Source of the DNA: Methanomassiliicoccales archaeon
Lineage (GTDB): Archaea > Thermoplasmatota > Thermoplasmata > SG8-5 > JAGLSY01
Direction: 5' to 3'
DNA: 40,427 nt
Assembly: GCA_030672365.1 (NCBI GenBank)
Contig: DAOVGM010000025.1
Location: 1 to 40,427 of the forward strand
Within the stretch, counting starts at the first letter, position 1. Every line of letters begins with the position of its first letter. Of the stretch, positions 33,433 to 40,427 are shown one piece after another. A model generated the notes under the pieces. The model had not been told where the DNA came from. It saw only the letters and a list, made by a program, of their open reading frames with translations, and made no database searches. The translations under genes and the position numbers were made by a program.

Positions 33433-33687
33433 TTACACCCCAATATTTTGTATTCCGCCGTTTCCCAGTCTGTTAATCCTGATAAGCACCAATTGAGCGT
33501 CGTTGCCGATGAAGAACGGAAGCACGGTCTTCAGTCTCTCCACGAGCTTGGGAATGTCGGTTGCCGTGATGTCGTCGAGATCCAAGCCAGCATCTTCGGT
33601 CTGCTTTTTCAACACGTGAACGCTCATCCTTCCGAGCATACTGTTTTCCATGATATTCAGAACGTTCTGGCCCAACTCATTCATCAA
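33433..33687 (-). CDS. Small helical protein upstream of KaiC-like ATPase, unknown
   Basis: 84 aa, starts ATG-ATG. Predicted helix-loop-helix: NVLNIMENSMLGRMSVHVLKKQ, an acidic loop (GLDLDDITATD), then KLVERLKTVLPFF and a strand QLVLIRINRL. No family recognised. It overlaps the upstream 98-aa gene by 4 bp and is 3 nt from the KaiC-like gene. Its layout parallels the 98-aa protein (LG(K/R)..., EDAG/EDG, then a second helix and strand), suggesting distant paralogues that may form a heterodimer acting with the ATPase (inference). Confidence 0.75.
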   Translation of the reverse strand: MMNELGQNVLNIMENSMLGRMSVHVLKKQTEDAGLDLDDITATDIPKLVERLKTVLPFFIGNDAQLVLIRINRLGNGGIQNIGV

Positions 33688-33980
33688 CTCTCACCAAATA
33701 AACCCAACCCCCTCAAATTCTCCATGATCTGAGCGGATTTTTCACCTTCAAAGCAGCAACGGACAGAGGTTGTCAGCATGATCTTTGCCGTTGCCTTTCC
33801 AAACGCATTCACCAGAGATTCGTTCAACTCGAGGATGGAATCAACTGGTTGCTCCTTGTTGAAACCGTCCTCTCCCATCTTTACAATGTTGCGAGCCATC
33901 TGGAAACCGATGGCCTTTCCCAACGTTTTGTAAAGTTCTCTGTAAATCTGTTCTGCACATTCTGGGTCTAAATCAGCCAA
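33684..33980 (-). CDS. Small helical protein, first gene of KaiC-like operon, unknown
   Basis: 98 aa. Start TTG preceded by GGGGAT at good spacing, under a TATA-like TTTATATAT about 45 bp upstream; no ATG is available. It has a long helix (AEQIYRELYKTLGKAIGFQMARNIVKMG), a loop, a second helix ELNESLVNAFGKATAKIM, and a strand with two adjacent cysteines (VRCCFEGE). The CC pair could bind metal or respond to redox (speculative). No family recognised. It is translationally coupled to the 84-aa gene by an ATGA overlap and is the first protein gene after tRNA-Val. Confidence 0.75.
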   Translation of the reverse strand: MADLDPECAEQIYRELYKTLGKAIGFQMARNIVKMGEDGFNKEQPVDSILELNESLVNAFGKATAKIMLTTSVRCCFEGEKSAQIMENLRGLGLFGES

Positions 33981-34058
33981 GTCAAATCCCCGCTAAATTG
34001 GATGTTAGTAAAACCAACAACATATATAAATGGTTTTGGGAGATACAAAAAAAAAGTA

Positions 34059-34165
34059 TGGGCCTACCCAGATTCGAACTGGGGACCTCCGCCATGTCAA
34101 GGCGACGTCATTTTTGGCACTGACGGACACCAACCCACCAATGAAACCAACTAGACCACAGGCCC
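34059..34165 (-). tRNA. tRNA-Val(GAC) with a 33-nt D-loop intron
   Basis: Acceptor stem GGGCCTG/TAGGCCC, discriminator A; anticodon arm TCGCC-TTGACAT-GGCGG (anticodon GAC); T-arm CCCAG-TTCGAAT-CTGGG. The D-arm is interrupted: GTCTAGTTGGT is separated from AATGAC by 33 nt (34145-34113). TCAT at the intron start pairs with ATGA in exon 2, and the following TGG pairs with CCA before an AAA bulge, giving a relaxed bulge-helix-bulge (H-B-h'). Splicing would give a normal 74-nt tRNA with the intron after nucleotide 20. The 3' trailer has a T-run on the minus strand. Confidence 0.85.
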
Positions 34166-34190
34166 ACTGCCTTCCTCTGAAATGAAAAAT

Positions 34191-34314
34191 CGTTGAAATA
34201 CTTTTGCATGTGAACTACCGACCCGAACCGGAAGTTTACATTTCAACGGTCACACACTCAACATCTCGAAGCTATCGGCTTCGAGTTATTGCACGCAATC
34301 GGTGGAGCATACGG
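34191..34314 (-). ncRNA. Structured RNA element, copy B
   Basis: The minus strand reads CCGTATGCTCCACCGATTGC, GTGCAATAACTCGAAGC, then GCTTCGAG, closely matching copy A at 14290. P1's 3' strand is GTTGAGTGTGTG (34262-34251) where copy A has GGTGAGCATATG: C to T and two A to G changes all keep pairing as G-T wobbles. P3 is CTCGAAGC/GCTTCGAG (34265-34272/34278-34285 on plus). Domain 2 is closed by CGTTGAAAT/ATTTCAACG (34248-34240/34199-34191), a perfect 9-bp stem where copy A has a different paired sequence. The inner stem is GTAAACT/AGTTCAC. It lies 9 nt after the GINS stop and 25 nt before tRNA-Val. Confidence 0.75.
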
Positions 34315-34323
34315 CAGCAGACC

Positions 34324-34953
34324 CTAACCTTCTATGACCTTCGCCGCGCCACGAGCAATCAGCACGTCGGCAAAGTTGATGGGCAGTGTTACCACATCCT
34401 GCTTTTTGAGGTTATAGACACGGTTCGTGCCGGTGAAAGAAGGAATGTCCTCTAGTATCTGGACGGTCGCAATCGGCACCTCCTCGCGTTCTGGCTCCGA
34501 AATTTCTTCTTCAGCAACCTCGGAACCGGGCGCCCTTTCTTCAACAGGCACGCTGGCCGCGATTTTTTCCGCGATATCATCAGTACCGCCGCCGCGGAAA
34601 TGCCTGAGGATGTCAACAAGAGAAGAATACAACTTTTTCTCGTTTTCTGTCAAGTACTTCGGCATCTCGCTGCCGGAGACGCCGGCAAGGGCGGCTAGTG
34701 AGATTTTTCTTTCCCTGTGGCAGTAAGTCTGGTCAAGCCTCTTTTGAACCTTCTTGATCTCATCCTGCAGCATCATGGCCTTGGCGCTGGAAACGCTTCC
34801 GTTCGTGTTCTCGTCGGAATACTCTTCCTTCAACCGGGCCAAATACTGGCTCGCGCGCCCGAAAAAATCGCCTTTGATGTGAGTCAGAGTCTTACTTCGT
34901 CTCTCGTTTCGATAAACTTCAGAAATCTCGGTAAAACCAATATCATCGACCAT
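34324..34953 (-). CDS. GINS complex subunit (Gins51 type)
   Basis: 209 aa. An N-terminal helical A-domain (about 1-110: EVYRNERRSKTLTHIKGDFFGRASQYLARLKEEY, CHRERKISLAAL) is followed by an acidic linker (about 120-160) and a C-terminal B-domain (about 162-209: VQILEDIPSFTGTNRVYNLKKQDVVTLPINFADVLIARGAAKVI). The A-then-B order identifies the Gins51 (Sld5/Psf1-like) class. GINS links MCM helicase and RecJ-like/GAN protein in the replisome. A TATA-like ATTATATACC is only about 15 bp before the ATG, so the exact promoter is uncertain. The RNA element starts 9 nt after its stop. Confidence 0.88.
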   Translation of the reverse strand: MVDDIGFTEISEVYRNERRSKTLTHIKGDFFGRASQYLARLKEEYSDENTNGSVSSAKAMMLQDEIKKVQKRLDQTYCHRERKISLAALAGVSGSEMPKYLTENEKKLYSSLVDILRHFRGGGTDDIAEKIAASVPVEERAPGSEVAEEEISEPEREEVPIATVQILEDIPSFTGTNRVYNLKKQDVVTLPINFADVLIARGAAKVIEG

Positions 34954-35010
34954 CAGAACGGGTATATAATGCGCATATTTGGAGGTATCGGTGGTGTAAT
35001 TTCAGCGGAC

Positions 35011-35160
35011 ATTTCCCTCCCCCGCCAGCGTGTGAGTTTATGCCCGCACCAGCTGTTGGGTGTTTTTTTCCCACCCGCGCTCCAGGTTATATTTGACACC
35101 CCCGCCCTCACAGGCGGGGCATGCTCAAACTGTCCCCCTTTGCCCTGCTCGGAGCGGAAG
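35011..35160 (+). repeat. C-rich intergenic repeat, copy 5
   Basis: GGGTG-ttttttt-CCCACCC, a second hairpin CCCCGCC-ctcaca-GGCGGGG (about 35100-35119), CTGTCCCCCTTTG and the end CCCTGCTCGGAGCGGAAG. The end block matches copy 2 including the right flank. The internal hairpin arrangement differs from copies 1, 3 and 4, so this is the most diverged copy. It occupies the gap between the GINS and GNAT genes, both on the minus strand, at the GINS 5' side. Confidence 0.6.
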
Positions 35161-35345
35161 AAAATCGACCGAGCGAGCAGGCTCTGGCGAGTTTTTCTTG
35201 TTATCCTTCTTAGATGGCTGACGAAGCCTGCCGTCCTTCTTATGATTGACGAAGTTCAATCATGATATTATAAACAAGAGCCAGCGCAGCTCGGTCCTAA
35301 AAAGAAGAAATAGGGCTCGGAGCGGAAGGACTCCAAAGCGAAAAG
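35161..35345. repeat. Hairpin-rich spacer with a tandem TCCTTCTTA..TGACGAAG unit
   Basis: There is no gene here. TCCTTCTTAGATGGCTGACGAAGCC-type sequence occurs at about 35210-35230 and again at about 35234-35255 (TCCTTCTTATGATTGACGAAG). The second forms ATGATTGA/TCAATCAT (35242-35249/35256-35263), and the first a short GGCT/AGCC stem around the same GACGA loop. GCTCGGAGCGGAAG, the tail of repeat copy 5, recurs at about 35308. GACCGAG...GGCTCT and AGAGCC...CTCGGTC are partly inverted across the region. Confidence 0.45.
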
Positions 35346-36275
35346 TTATCCTGACCAAGAGGAAACGTGGGCGAGTTTACTATTTTCGTCCGGTCCAGTC
35401 AACTGCATGCGGATGAGGGTGCCCGTTAGCCTGTAGCCGCGGTCGAGCAAGGATTTCAGCTCGACCCTGGAGCCGGAGTAGAATCGGATGAACATTCCGA
35501 TTTTTCCAAGCTCCACGGCGCGGTTCTCACACCAATCGAAGAGGGCCAGATGTTTCATCTCCGGCCCGATGTCCGAAACCAGGAGCTTGACGATTGCGGT
35601 GTTGCTCCCCTCGATGAGGTCGTAGGCGTGGAAAAGAAGGTGTGCCTTCCAATCCGGTTCATTAACTATTATGGCCTCGCCCAGTCCATGCTTGATAGTG
35701 CTTTCCAACTCACATGAATAATCAAGCCCCGGAACGATGTCATTCCACCGTTCCTTCAACCCAGCCAGATCAGAGTTCGGCTCAATGCTCCGGCATGGCA
35801 AATCAAATTCTTGGGCACGGAGATTTGTCAGGTCCTTGTAGAGCACGTAGCTCAACTGTTTCGGCTCGAAACCCAGCTTGGAATAGAAGGCGACGTTCCG
35901 GCTACTGGTGGTCATCGTTTCCAGGCCAATGGTGGTGCACCCCGCAGCTTTCAGGTATTCAGTTGTCCGCATGGTCAGCATCTTTCCGATACCCTTATTT
36001 TGATATTCGGGGCGTACTTCGAACGGCCCGAACCACCCGATTCTACCCCATCGATGACAGATTATCGAACCAACGATATCGCCCCCGACTCGAGCCAGAA
36101 AAAAACCGTCTGGCTCCTTCTCCATGTAATATTTCAGGTTCTGACGACTCCTCAACATCAAAGGAACTTCTCTCATTTTTTCTTTCAAAAAATAATCCTG
36201 CCAGACAACTGCCTGCATTTCCCTTACAGTGTCTATGTCCTCATATTTCATCAGGCTTATTTCCGGCCTTTCCAT
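35346..36275 (-). CDS. GNAT-family N-acetyltransferase with unknown C-terminal domain
   Basis: 309 aa. The N-terminal about 150 residues are a GNAT domain: DIVGSIICHRWGRIGWFGPFEVRPEYQNKGIGKMLTMRTTEYLKAAG, with the acetyl-CoA pyrophosphate loop QNKGIG, and a later NVAFYSKLGFEP. The C-terminal about 150 residues (WNDIVPGLDYSCELESTI ... ELGKIGMFIRFYSGSR) resemble a second, degenerate GNAT-like fold without the pyrophosphate loop, as in two-domain acetyltransferases. The substrate is unknown. It diverges from the str operon; the 290-bp spacer has the uS12 promoter near its right end and no other clear gene. Confidence 0.85.
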   Translation of the reverse strand: MERPEISLMKYEDIDTVREMQAVVWQDYFLKEKMREVPLMLRSRQNLKYYMEKEPDGFFLARVGGDIVGSIICHRWGRIGWFGPFEVRPEYQNKGIGKMLTMRTTEYLKAAGCTTIGLETMTTSSRNVAFYSKLGFEPKQLSYVLYKDLTNLRAQEFDLPCRSIEPNSDLAGLKERWNDIVPGLDYSCELESTIKHGLGEAIIVNEPDWKAHLLFHAYDLIEGSNTAIVKLLVSDIGPEMKHLALFDWCENRAVELGKIGMFIRFYSGSRVELKSLLDRGYRLTGTLIRMQLTGPDENSKLAHVSSWSG

Positions 36276-36469
36276 TCAACCACAGCCAGACTTCATTCGT
36301 TATGGGTACAATAATCACAGATGTCGCCCAATGTCGGCTGAGAGGTCATGCCCTTCGAGCCAACCCAAGAATCGCACCGTCCGTGTTTCGCAGGTACCGT
36401 TCCAAGTTTGCAAGCCATATTTTAACCGTGACTTAATCCATAAGCTATTATTTTAATTTTGGCCAGTCT

Positions 36470-36512
36470 TTCCTATATAAACTAACAAGCAGTTAACAAT
36501 ATATATAACCAG
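36470..36512 (+). promoter_or_regulatory. Two TATA-like boxes upstream of the str operon
   Basis: CCTATATAAACTA (about 36473-36485) and CAATATATATAACC (about 36498-36511) are two strong archaeal TATA-like elements, 95 and 65 bp before the uS12 start. They allow two transcription starts for the uS12-uS7-EF-2 genes. The sequence from 36276 to about 36465 shows nothing else I can identify. Confidence 0.55.
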
Positions 36513-36566
36513 TTCTTTGTCCCCACACTTCCCAATACCTAAATGTAAAAGATAAAGGTGTTCAAA

Positions 36567-36995
36567 TTGGCAAGAGGATTATACACAGCTAGAAAACTCA
36601 AAAACGACCGCCAGAAATTCCGCTGGAGTGACAGGAATTATCGCAAGAGAGTCGAGAGGCTGAAGGAAAAAGCCGACCCACTGGAGGGCTCGGCACAGGC
36701 TCGCGGCATAGTTCTGGAAAAGGTCGGAATCGAGGCAAAGCAGCCCAACTCGGCTATACGCAAATGTGTTAAAATCCAGCTTATCAAAAACGGTAGGCAA
36801 GTTACCGCTTTCGCAGTCGGCGACGGCGCAATTAATTTTATTGACGAGCACGACGAGGTTCTCATCGAGGGAATCGGGGGCAGGATGGGCCGTTCTTACG
36901 GCGACATCCCCGGCGTCAGGTTCAAGGTCATTCAGGTGAATAACGTCTCGCTGGACGAGATGGTGCGCGGCAGAAAGGAGAAACCAGTAAGGTGA
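36567..36995 (+). CDS. rps12: Small ribosomal subunit protein uS12
   Basis: 142 aa starting at TTG ([22 protein letters not shown], the normal archaeal N-terminus) with AAAGGTG 6 nt upstream; a GTG three codons earlier is part of that ribosome site. The decoding-centre motif [10 protein letters not shown] is present, as is [20 protein letters not shown]. uS12 lies at the decoding site and contacts EF-2. First gene of the str operon; uS7 follows 4 nt after its stop. Confidence 0.95.
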   Translation: MARGLYTARKLKNDRQKFRWSDRNYRKRVERLKEKADPLEGSAQARGIVLEKVGIEAKQPNSAIRKCVKIQLIKNGRQVTAFAVGDGAINFIDEHDEVLIEGIGGRMGRSYGDIPGVRFKVIQVNNVSLDEMVRGRKEKPVR

Positions 36996-36999
36996 TTTT

Positions 37000-37920
37000 A
37001 TGGCAGACGACAAGCCTGTTGAGGAAGTAAAAGAAGAAAATGTTGAAGAGGCAATCGAAGAACCTGTCGAAGAGTCGAAGGTCGAAGAAGCACCAGAACC
37101 TATAGAAGAACAACCAGTCGAAGAACCGAAAGAAGAGCCCAAGCCGGAACCAGAACCCGAGCCGATAGAAGATGAGCCCGCCGAAAAACCGAAGGAAAAG
37201 GAACCGGCAGAGGAGCCCAAGACCGAAGAGCCAGCACCGGAGAAAAAGCCGCCCAAGGAAGAAACTCCAGATGCCGAGCAACCGGCCGCCGAGGAGGCTC
37301 CGGAGAAGAAAGAAACAAAACCGAAGGGCCCGAAGAAGGCAGTCGGTCTTCCGCCGGATAAGATATTGCTTTTCGGAAAGTACAACATGGCGGAAGTGGT
37401 GGTGAAAGACCCCGGCCTGGAGCGTTATCTCAATTTAGAGCCAATAATCGTTGCTCACACAGGAGCGAGACATGCAAACCGCTCATTCGGAAAGAGCAAG
37501 ATGCACATCATCGAGAGACTGGTCAACAACATGATGAGGACCGAGAATTACACGGGTAAGAAAACGAAAGCCTATAATGTTGTCAAAGACGCCTTCGAAA
37601 TCATCGAGAAGAGGGCGAAGAAGCATCCTGTCCAGGTCCTCGTGGAAGCACTTGAGAACTCTGCGCCGCGAGAGGAAATCACTCGTCTGAGATACGGTGG
37701 AATATCGGTTCCAAAAGCCGTGGACACCAGCTCTTCGAGAAGGCTCGACATCGCATTCAGGAATATCACGCACGGGGCTGTTTCGTCATCCTACAAAAGT
37801 GCCAAAAGCATCAAGACCTGTCTGGCAAACGAGATAATACTGGCATCGAAGAGCGACATGAACAGTTTCGCAGTTTCTAAGAAAGAAGAAATGGAAAGAA
37901 TCGCAGCTTCTGCACGATAG
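37000..37920 (+). CDS. rps7: Small ribosomal subunit protein uS7 with long acidic N-terminal extension
   Basis: 306 aa, against about 190-210 for usual archaeal uS7. The ribosomal domain begins at about residue 118 (KILLFGKYNMAEVVVKDPGLERYLNLEP, ARHANRSFGK, NNMMRTENYTGKKTKAYNVVKDAF) and ends in the usual way. Residues 1-117 are low-complexity Glu/Pro/Lys with repeats such as EEPKEEPKPEPEPEP. The extension is in frame with a good start (ATTTT-ATG after the uS12 stop) and has no alternative internal Met before the domain except near residue 130, so it appears to be translated. Its role is unknown. Confidence 0.93.
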   Translation: MADDKPVEEVKEENVEEAIEEPVEESKVEEAPEPIEEQPVEEPKEEPKPEPEPEPIEDEPAEKPKEKEPAEEPKTEEPAPEKKPPKEETPDAEQPAAEEAPEKKETKPKGPKKAVGLPPDKILLFGKYNMAEVVVKDPGLERYLNLEPIIVAHTGARHANRSFGKSKMHIIERLVNNMMRTENYTGKKTKAYNVVKDAFEIIEKRAKKHPVQVLVEALENSAPREEITRLRYGGISVPKAVDTSSSRRLDIAFRNITHGAVSSSYKSAKSIKTCLANEIILASKSDMNSFAVSKKEEMERIAASAR

Positions 37921-37938
37921 ATATAATGAGGAATTTTT

Positions 37939-40137
37939 ATGGGACGAAAAGAAGACAACATCAAAAAAGCGCAGGCCCTGATGAATAAACATAAAGCGAT
38001 ACGCAACATAGGAATCGCGGCCCACATCGACCACGGAAAGACAACGCTGAGCGACAATCTCATCGCAGGCGCGGGTATGATGTCCGAGGAGCTGGCAGGC
38101 AAACAACTCCTGTTGGATTACGACGAGCAAGAGCAGGCCCGGGGAATTACAATCAACGCCGCGAACGCATCAATGGTTCACGAATATAAGGGCGGCGAGT
38201 ATCTCATCAACCTGATTGACACGCCAGGTCACGTGGACTTCGGTGGCGACGTTACGAGAGCCATGAGAGCTGTCGACGGCTCTATTGTTCTCGTGTGCGC
38301 TGTTGAAGGAATAATGCCCCAGACCGAAACCGTCATTCGCCAGTCCCTGAAAGAGAGGGTTCGTCCCCTACTTTTCATCAACAAGGTGGACCGTCTTATC
38401 AATGAATTGGAAGTGACCCCCGAGCAGATGCAGGAGCGCTTCATCAAAATCATCAATGGCGTCAATGAACTGATAAGTAGCATGGTTCCACCAGAGTTCA
38501 AAAAAGACTGGGGAATCAAAGTTGAGGACGGCAGCGTGGCCTTCGGCTCTGCATATCATAACTGGGCGATTTCCGTTCCATTCATGGCGGATAGCCAGAT
38601 GGGCTTCAAGGACGCTTACGAATACTGCAAAAACGACGACCAGAAAACCCTGGCCAAGAAAGCGCCGATTCACAAGATTCTGCTCGATATGGTAATCGAG
38701 CACTTGCCCAACCCAATCGTCGCCCAGAAGATTCGAATCCCGAACATCTGGCACGGTGATTTGGACTCGAAATTAGGCAAGAGCATGATAGGCTGCAGCG
38801 AGAAAGGCCCAGTCGCCCTGATGATTACGAAAATCATCATAGACACGCATGCAGGCGAGGTCGCAATCGGCAGGCTTTTCAGCGGCTCGATTCAACGAGG
38901 CCAGGAGCTTCACGTCATCGGCATGCCCGGAAAGAACAGGGTCCAGCAGGTAGCACTCTGTGTCGGTTCGGACAGAATACCTGTGGAGCAGATCGGCGCG
39001 GGCAACATAGTGGCAGTCAACGGCCTGAAAGATGCGATTGCGGGTTCGACAGTCTCCGACGACGCGGAAATGGAGGCCTTCGAGAAAATAACCCACTACT
39101 CGGAGCCAGTGGTTACGGTAGCCATCGAGGCAAAGCACATGAAAGACCTTCCGAAACTTGTCGAAGTCCTGAGGTCAGTGGCAAAGGCCGACCCGTCGAT
39201 TCACGTAGAAATTAACCAGGAAACCGGCGAGCACCTGATGTCCGGCATGGGAGAGCTTCACCTCGAAATCACCGAATACAGGATTGTCAACGAGTACGGG
39301 GTCGAGATACAGGCATCTCAGCCGATTGTCGTTTACAGGGAATCCATCGAAAGGCCAGCAGGTCCGTTTGAGGGCAAATCCCCGAACAAGCACAACCGCT
39401 TTTACATAGAAGTCCAGCCGCTGGAGGAAGAAATCGTCAACAGCATTCTGCAGGGGACTATTCAATCCGAGGGAAAGATCAAGGACTCCAAAGCGCTGGC
39501 CAAGCAGCTTCAAGACTTTGGAATGTCGAAAGAGGAGGCCAAGAAAGTCGTCATATTCTCCGGTCCGAACATGTTTGTGGACACCACAAAAGGTATCCAG
39601 TACCTTCATGAGACCATGGAATTGTGTAAAGAGGCATTTCTGGAGGTGATGGTCAAGGGACCACTGGCCAACGAGAAGGTCATGGGCGTGAAGGTCAGAC
39701 TCGTCGACGCCAAACTCCACGAGGACAGCATTCACAGAGGGCCGGCGCAGGTTATTCCGGCCGTGCGCCAGGCCATCTACGGTGCCATGTGCCAGGCCCA
39801 GAGAGTTCTTCTCGAACCGAAGCAGAAGGTGTTCATTAACGTGCCGCAGGATGTGATGGGGAGCGCCACCCGTGAAATGCAGCAGAGACGCAGCATTATC
39901 GAGGACATGGAGCAGGACGGCGACATGACGATGATAAAAGCGAAGGCGCCAGTGGCAGAGATGTTCGGATTCTCGAACGACATCAGAAGTGCGACAGGCG
40001 GTCGTGCACTTTGGTCGACGGAGAACAGCGGTTTCGAGAGGATACCGAGGGAATTGCAGGCCGAAGTAGTCGGACAAATCAGAACGCGAAAAGGACTCAA
40101 GCCAGAGCCTTATGACGAGCACTATTACGCAGCTTAG
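37939..40137 (+). CDS. fusA: Translation elongation factor 2 (aEF-2)
   Basis: 732 aa GTPase that drives ribosomal translocation. G1 [10 protein letters not shown], switch region [15 protein letters not shown]3 [13 protein letters not shown]4 INKVDR; domain IV has [12 protein letters not shown], whose His599 is the diphthamide site modified through Dph2 (gene at 17297). The C-terminus ends [10 protein letters not shown]. It follows uS7 by 18 nt, with AATGAGGAA as ribosome site. EF-1A follows 69 nt later behind its own TATA-like box (AAATATATATG). Confidence 0.97.
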   Translation: MGRKEDNIKKAQALMNKHKAIRNIGIAAHIDHGKTTLSDNLIAGAGMMSEELAGKQLLLDYDEQEQARGITINAANASMVHEYKGGEYLINLIDTPGHVDFGGDVTRAMRAVDGSIVLVCAVEGIMPQTETVIRQSLKERVRPLLFINKVDRLINELEVTPEQMQERFIKIINGVNELISSMVPPEFKKDWGIKVEDGSVAFGSAYHNWAISVPFMADSQMGFKDAYEYCKNDDQKTLAKKAPIHKILLDMVIEHLPNPIVAQKIRIPNIWHGDLDSKLGKSMIGCSEKGPVALMITKIIIDTHAGEVAIGRLFSGSIQRGQELHVIGMPGKNRVQQVALCVGSDRIPVEQIGAGNIVAVNGLKDAIAGSTVSDDAEMEAFEKITHYSEPVVTVAIEAKHMKDLPKLVEVLRSVAKADPSIHVEINQETGEHLMSGMGELHLEITEYRIVNEYGVEIQASQPIVVYRESIERPAGPFEGKSPNKHNRFYIEVQPLEEEIVNSILQGTIQSEGKIKDSKALAKQLQDFGMSKEEAKKVVIFSGPNMFVDTTKGIQYLHETMELCKEAFLEVMVKGPLANEKVMGVKVRLVDAKLHEDSIHRGPAQVIPAVRQAIYGAMCQAQRVLLEPKQKVFINVPQDVMGSATREMQQRRSIIEDMEQDGDMTMIKAKAPVAEMFGFSNDIRSATGGRALWSTENSGFERIPRELQAEVVGQIRTRKGLKPEPYDEHYYAA

Positions 40138-40206
40138 TTAAAATACAAAGAAATATATATGAATTAGATATAGGGAAGGAAACCAAACCCGTATGGAGGA
40201 AATAAA

Positions 40207-40427
40207 ATGGCAGACAAACCACATATGAACATTGTCTTCATAGGACACGTCGATCATGGAAAGTCTACACTGGTAGGCAGATTGCTCTTGGACACAGACA
40301 CGATCGAGCAGCACGTTATCGACAAGTATAGGAAAGAGGCAGAGGGGAAAGGGAAGGCTAGCTTCGAGTTCGCTTGGGTCATGGACGGCCTGAAGGAAGA
40401 GCGCGAAAGGGGTCTGACAATCGATGT
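40207..40427 (+). CDS. tuf: Translation elongation factor 1-alpha (partial, cut by window end)
   Basis: First 73 codons only. [20 protein letters not shown] contains the G1 loop; the switch region follows ([11 protein letters not shown]). A strong ribosome site (TATGGAGGAAATAAA) precedes the ATG. It delivers aminoacyl-tRNA to the ribosome. Order EF-2 then EF-1A is the usual archaeal str arrangement. Confidence 0.95.
   Translation, partial: MADKPHMNIVFIGHVDHGKSTLVGRLLLDTDTIEQHVIDKYRKEAEGKGKASFEFAWVMDGLKEERERGLTID

Noticed and set aside
34059-34165. tRNA-Val as a disrupted pseudogene
   Set aside because: All stems are intact once 33 nt are removed, and the insertion edges form a bulge-helix-bulge; intron is the simpler reading, though RNA data are needed.
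36579-37388. Antisense frame with Gly/Ser repeats opposite uS7's N-terminal extension
   Set aside because: The repeat-like product is just the complement of the Glu/Pro-rich coding sequence; no start or promoter support.
39175-40122. Long open frame antisense to EF-2 (315 codons)
   Set aside because: Shadow of a highly expressed conserved gene; product has no recognisable domain.
1-40427. CRISPR array, insertion sequence transposase, integrase or attachment site
   Set aside because: I saw no regularly spaced identical short repeats and no transposase or integrase motifs in any credible frame.

Overview
The window looks like a chromosomal segment of an uncultivated archaeon. The information-processing genes are archaeal: thermosome, Spt5, SecE, Pop5 (RNase P), GINS, LSm, archaeal NAC, TiaS, Dph2, and the str cluster uS12-uS7-EF-2-EF-1A. 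Two FtsZ genes and the lack of eukaryote-like ESCRT division genes here fit a euryarchaeal lineage, and I would guess Thermoplasmatota, but that placement is inference from gene content. Initiation is mixed: several genes have a GGAGG-type Shine-Dalgarno, others have a TATA-like box about 30 bp before the ATG (probably leaderless), and TTG or GTG starts occur.

Layout. 1-4.8 kb: the end of a membrane-anchored protein and a 1485-aa exported caspase-like protein with Ig-like repeats. 4.9-10.7 kb: phosphoglycerate kinase, tRNA-Thr(CGT), a two-gene ABC exporter, a small membrane protein and an SPFH/zinc-ribbon gene pair. 10.9-14.3 kb: DUF2085 membrane protein, then on the minus strand NAC, LSm and a phosphohexomutase, then a YdjM-like membrane protein. 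14.3-20 kb: a structured RNA element, a PEP-synthase-like protein lacking catalytic motifs, an MfnA-type decarboxylase, Dph2, FtsZ and Pop5. 20-27.6 kb: thermosome, TiaS, second FtsZ, secE-spt5-rpl11, exonuclease VII. 27.8-29 kb: an AT-rich HNH endonuclease island. 29-35 kb (minus strand): GINS, structured RNA copy 2, intron-containing tRNA-Val(GAC), then two small unknown proteins, a KaiC-like ATPase, a 741-aa double RecA-like protein and the NAD(P)HX repair enzyme. 35.3-40.4 kb: a GNAT protein and the str operon, cut by the window end inside EF-1A.

The most notable non-coding content is two families that ordinary annotation would miss. (1) A roughly 125-135-nt structured RNA element occurs at 14290-14424 (+) and 34191-34314 (-). 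The two copies differ at sites that keep helices paired, mostly through G-U wobbles in one helix and paired changes in another. Each starts 5-10 nt after a stop codon and ends about 25 nt before the next same-strand gene. (2) A C-rich intergenic repeat of about 110-150 bp occurs five times, always in the same orientation, ending in a conserved CCTGCTCGG core. The tRNA-Val has a 33-nt insertion in its D-loop with a relaxed bulge-helix-bulge, so it is read as a noncanonical archaeal intron.

The best candidate for an undescribed protein system is the minus-strand cluster 33980-30465: two small, possibly paralogous proteins, one KaiC-like ATPase with an intact Walker A, and a large partner with two degenerate RecA-like domains and a coiled coil, all in tight or overlapping gene order. 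Other oddities are an Ig-like extension on Spt5, a 117-residue acidic extension on uS7, and a tiaS gene whose conserved N-terminus lies upstream of any canonical start codon, with a Shine-Dalgarno placed for an ATC codon.
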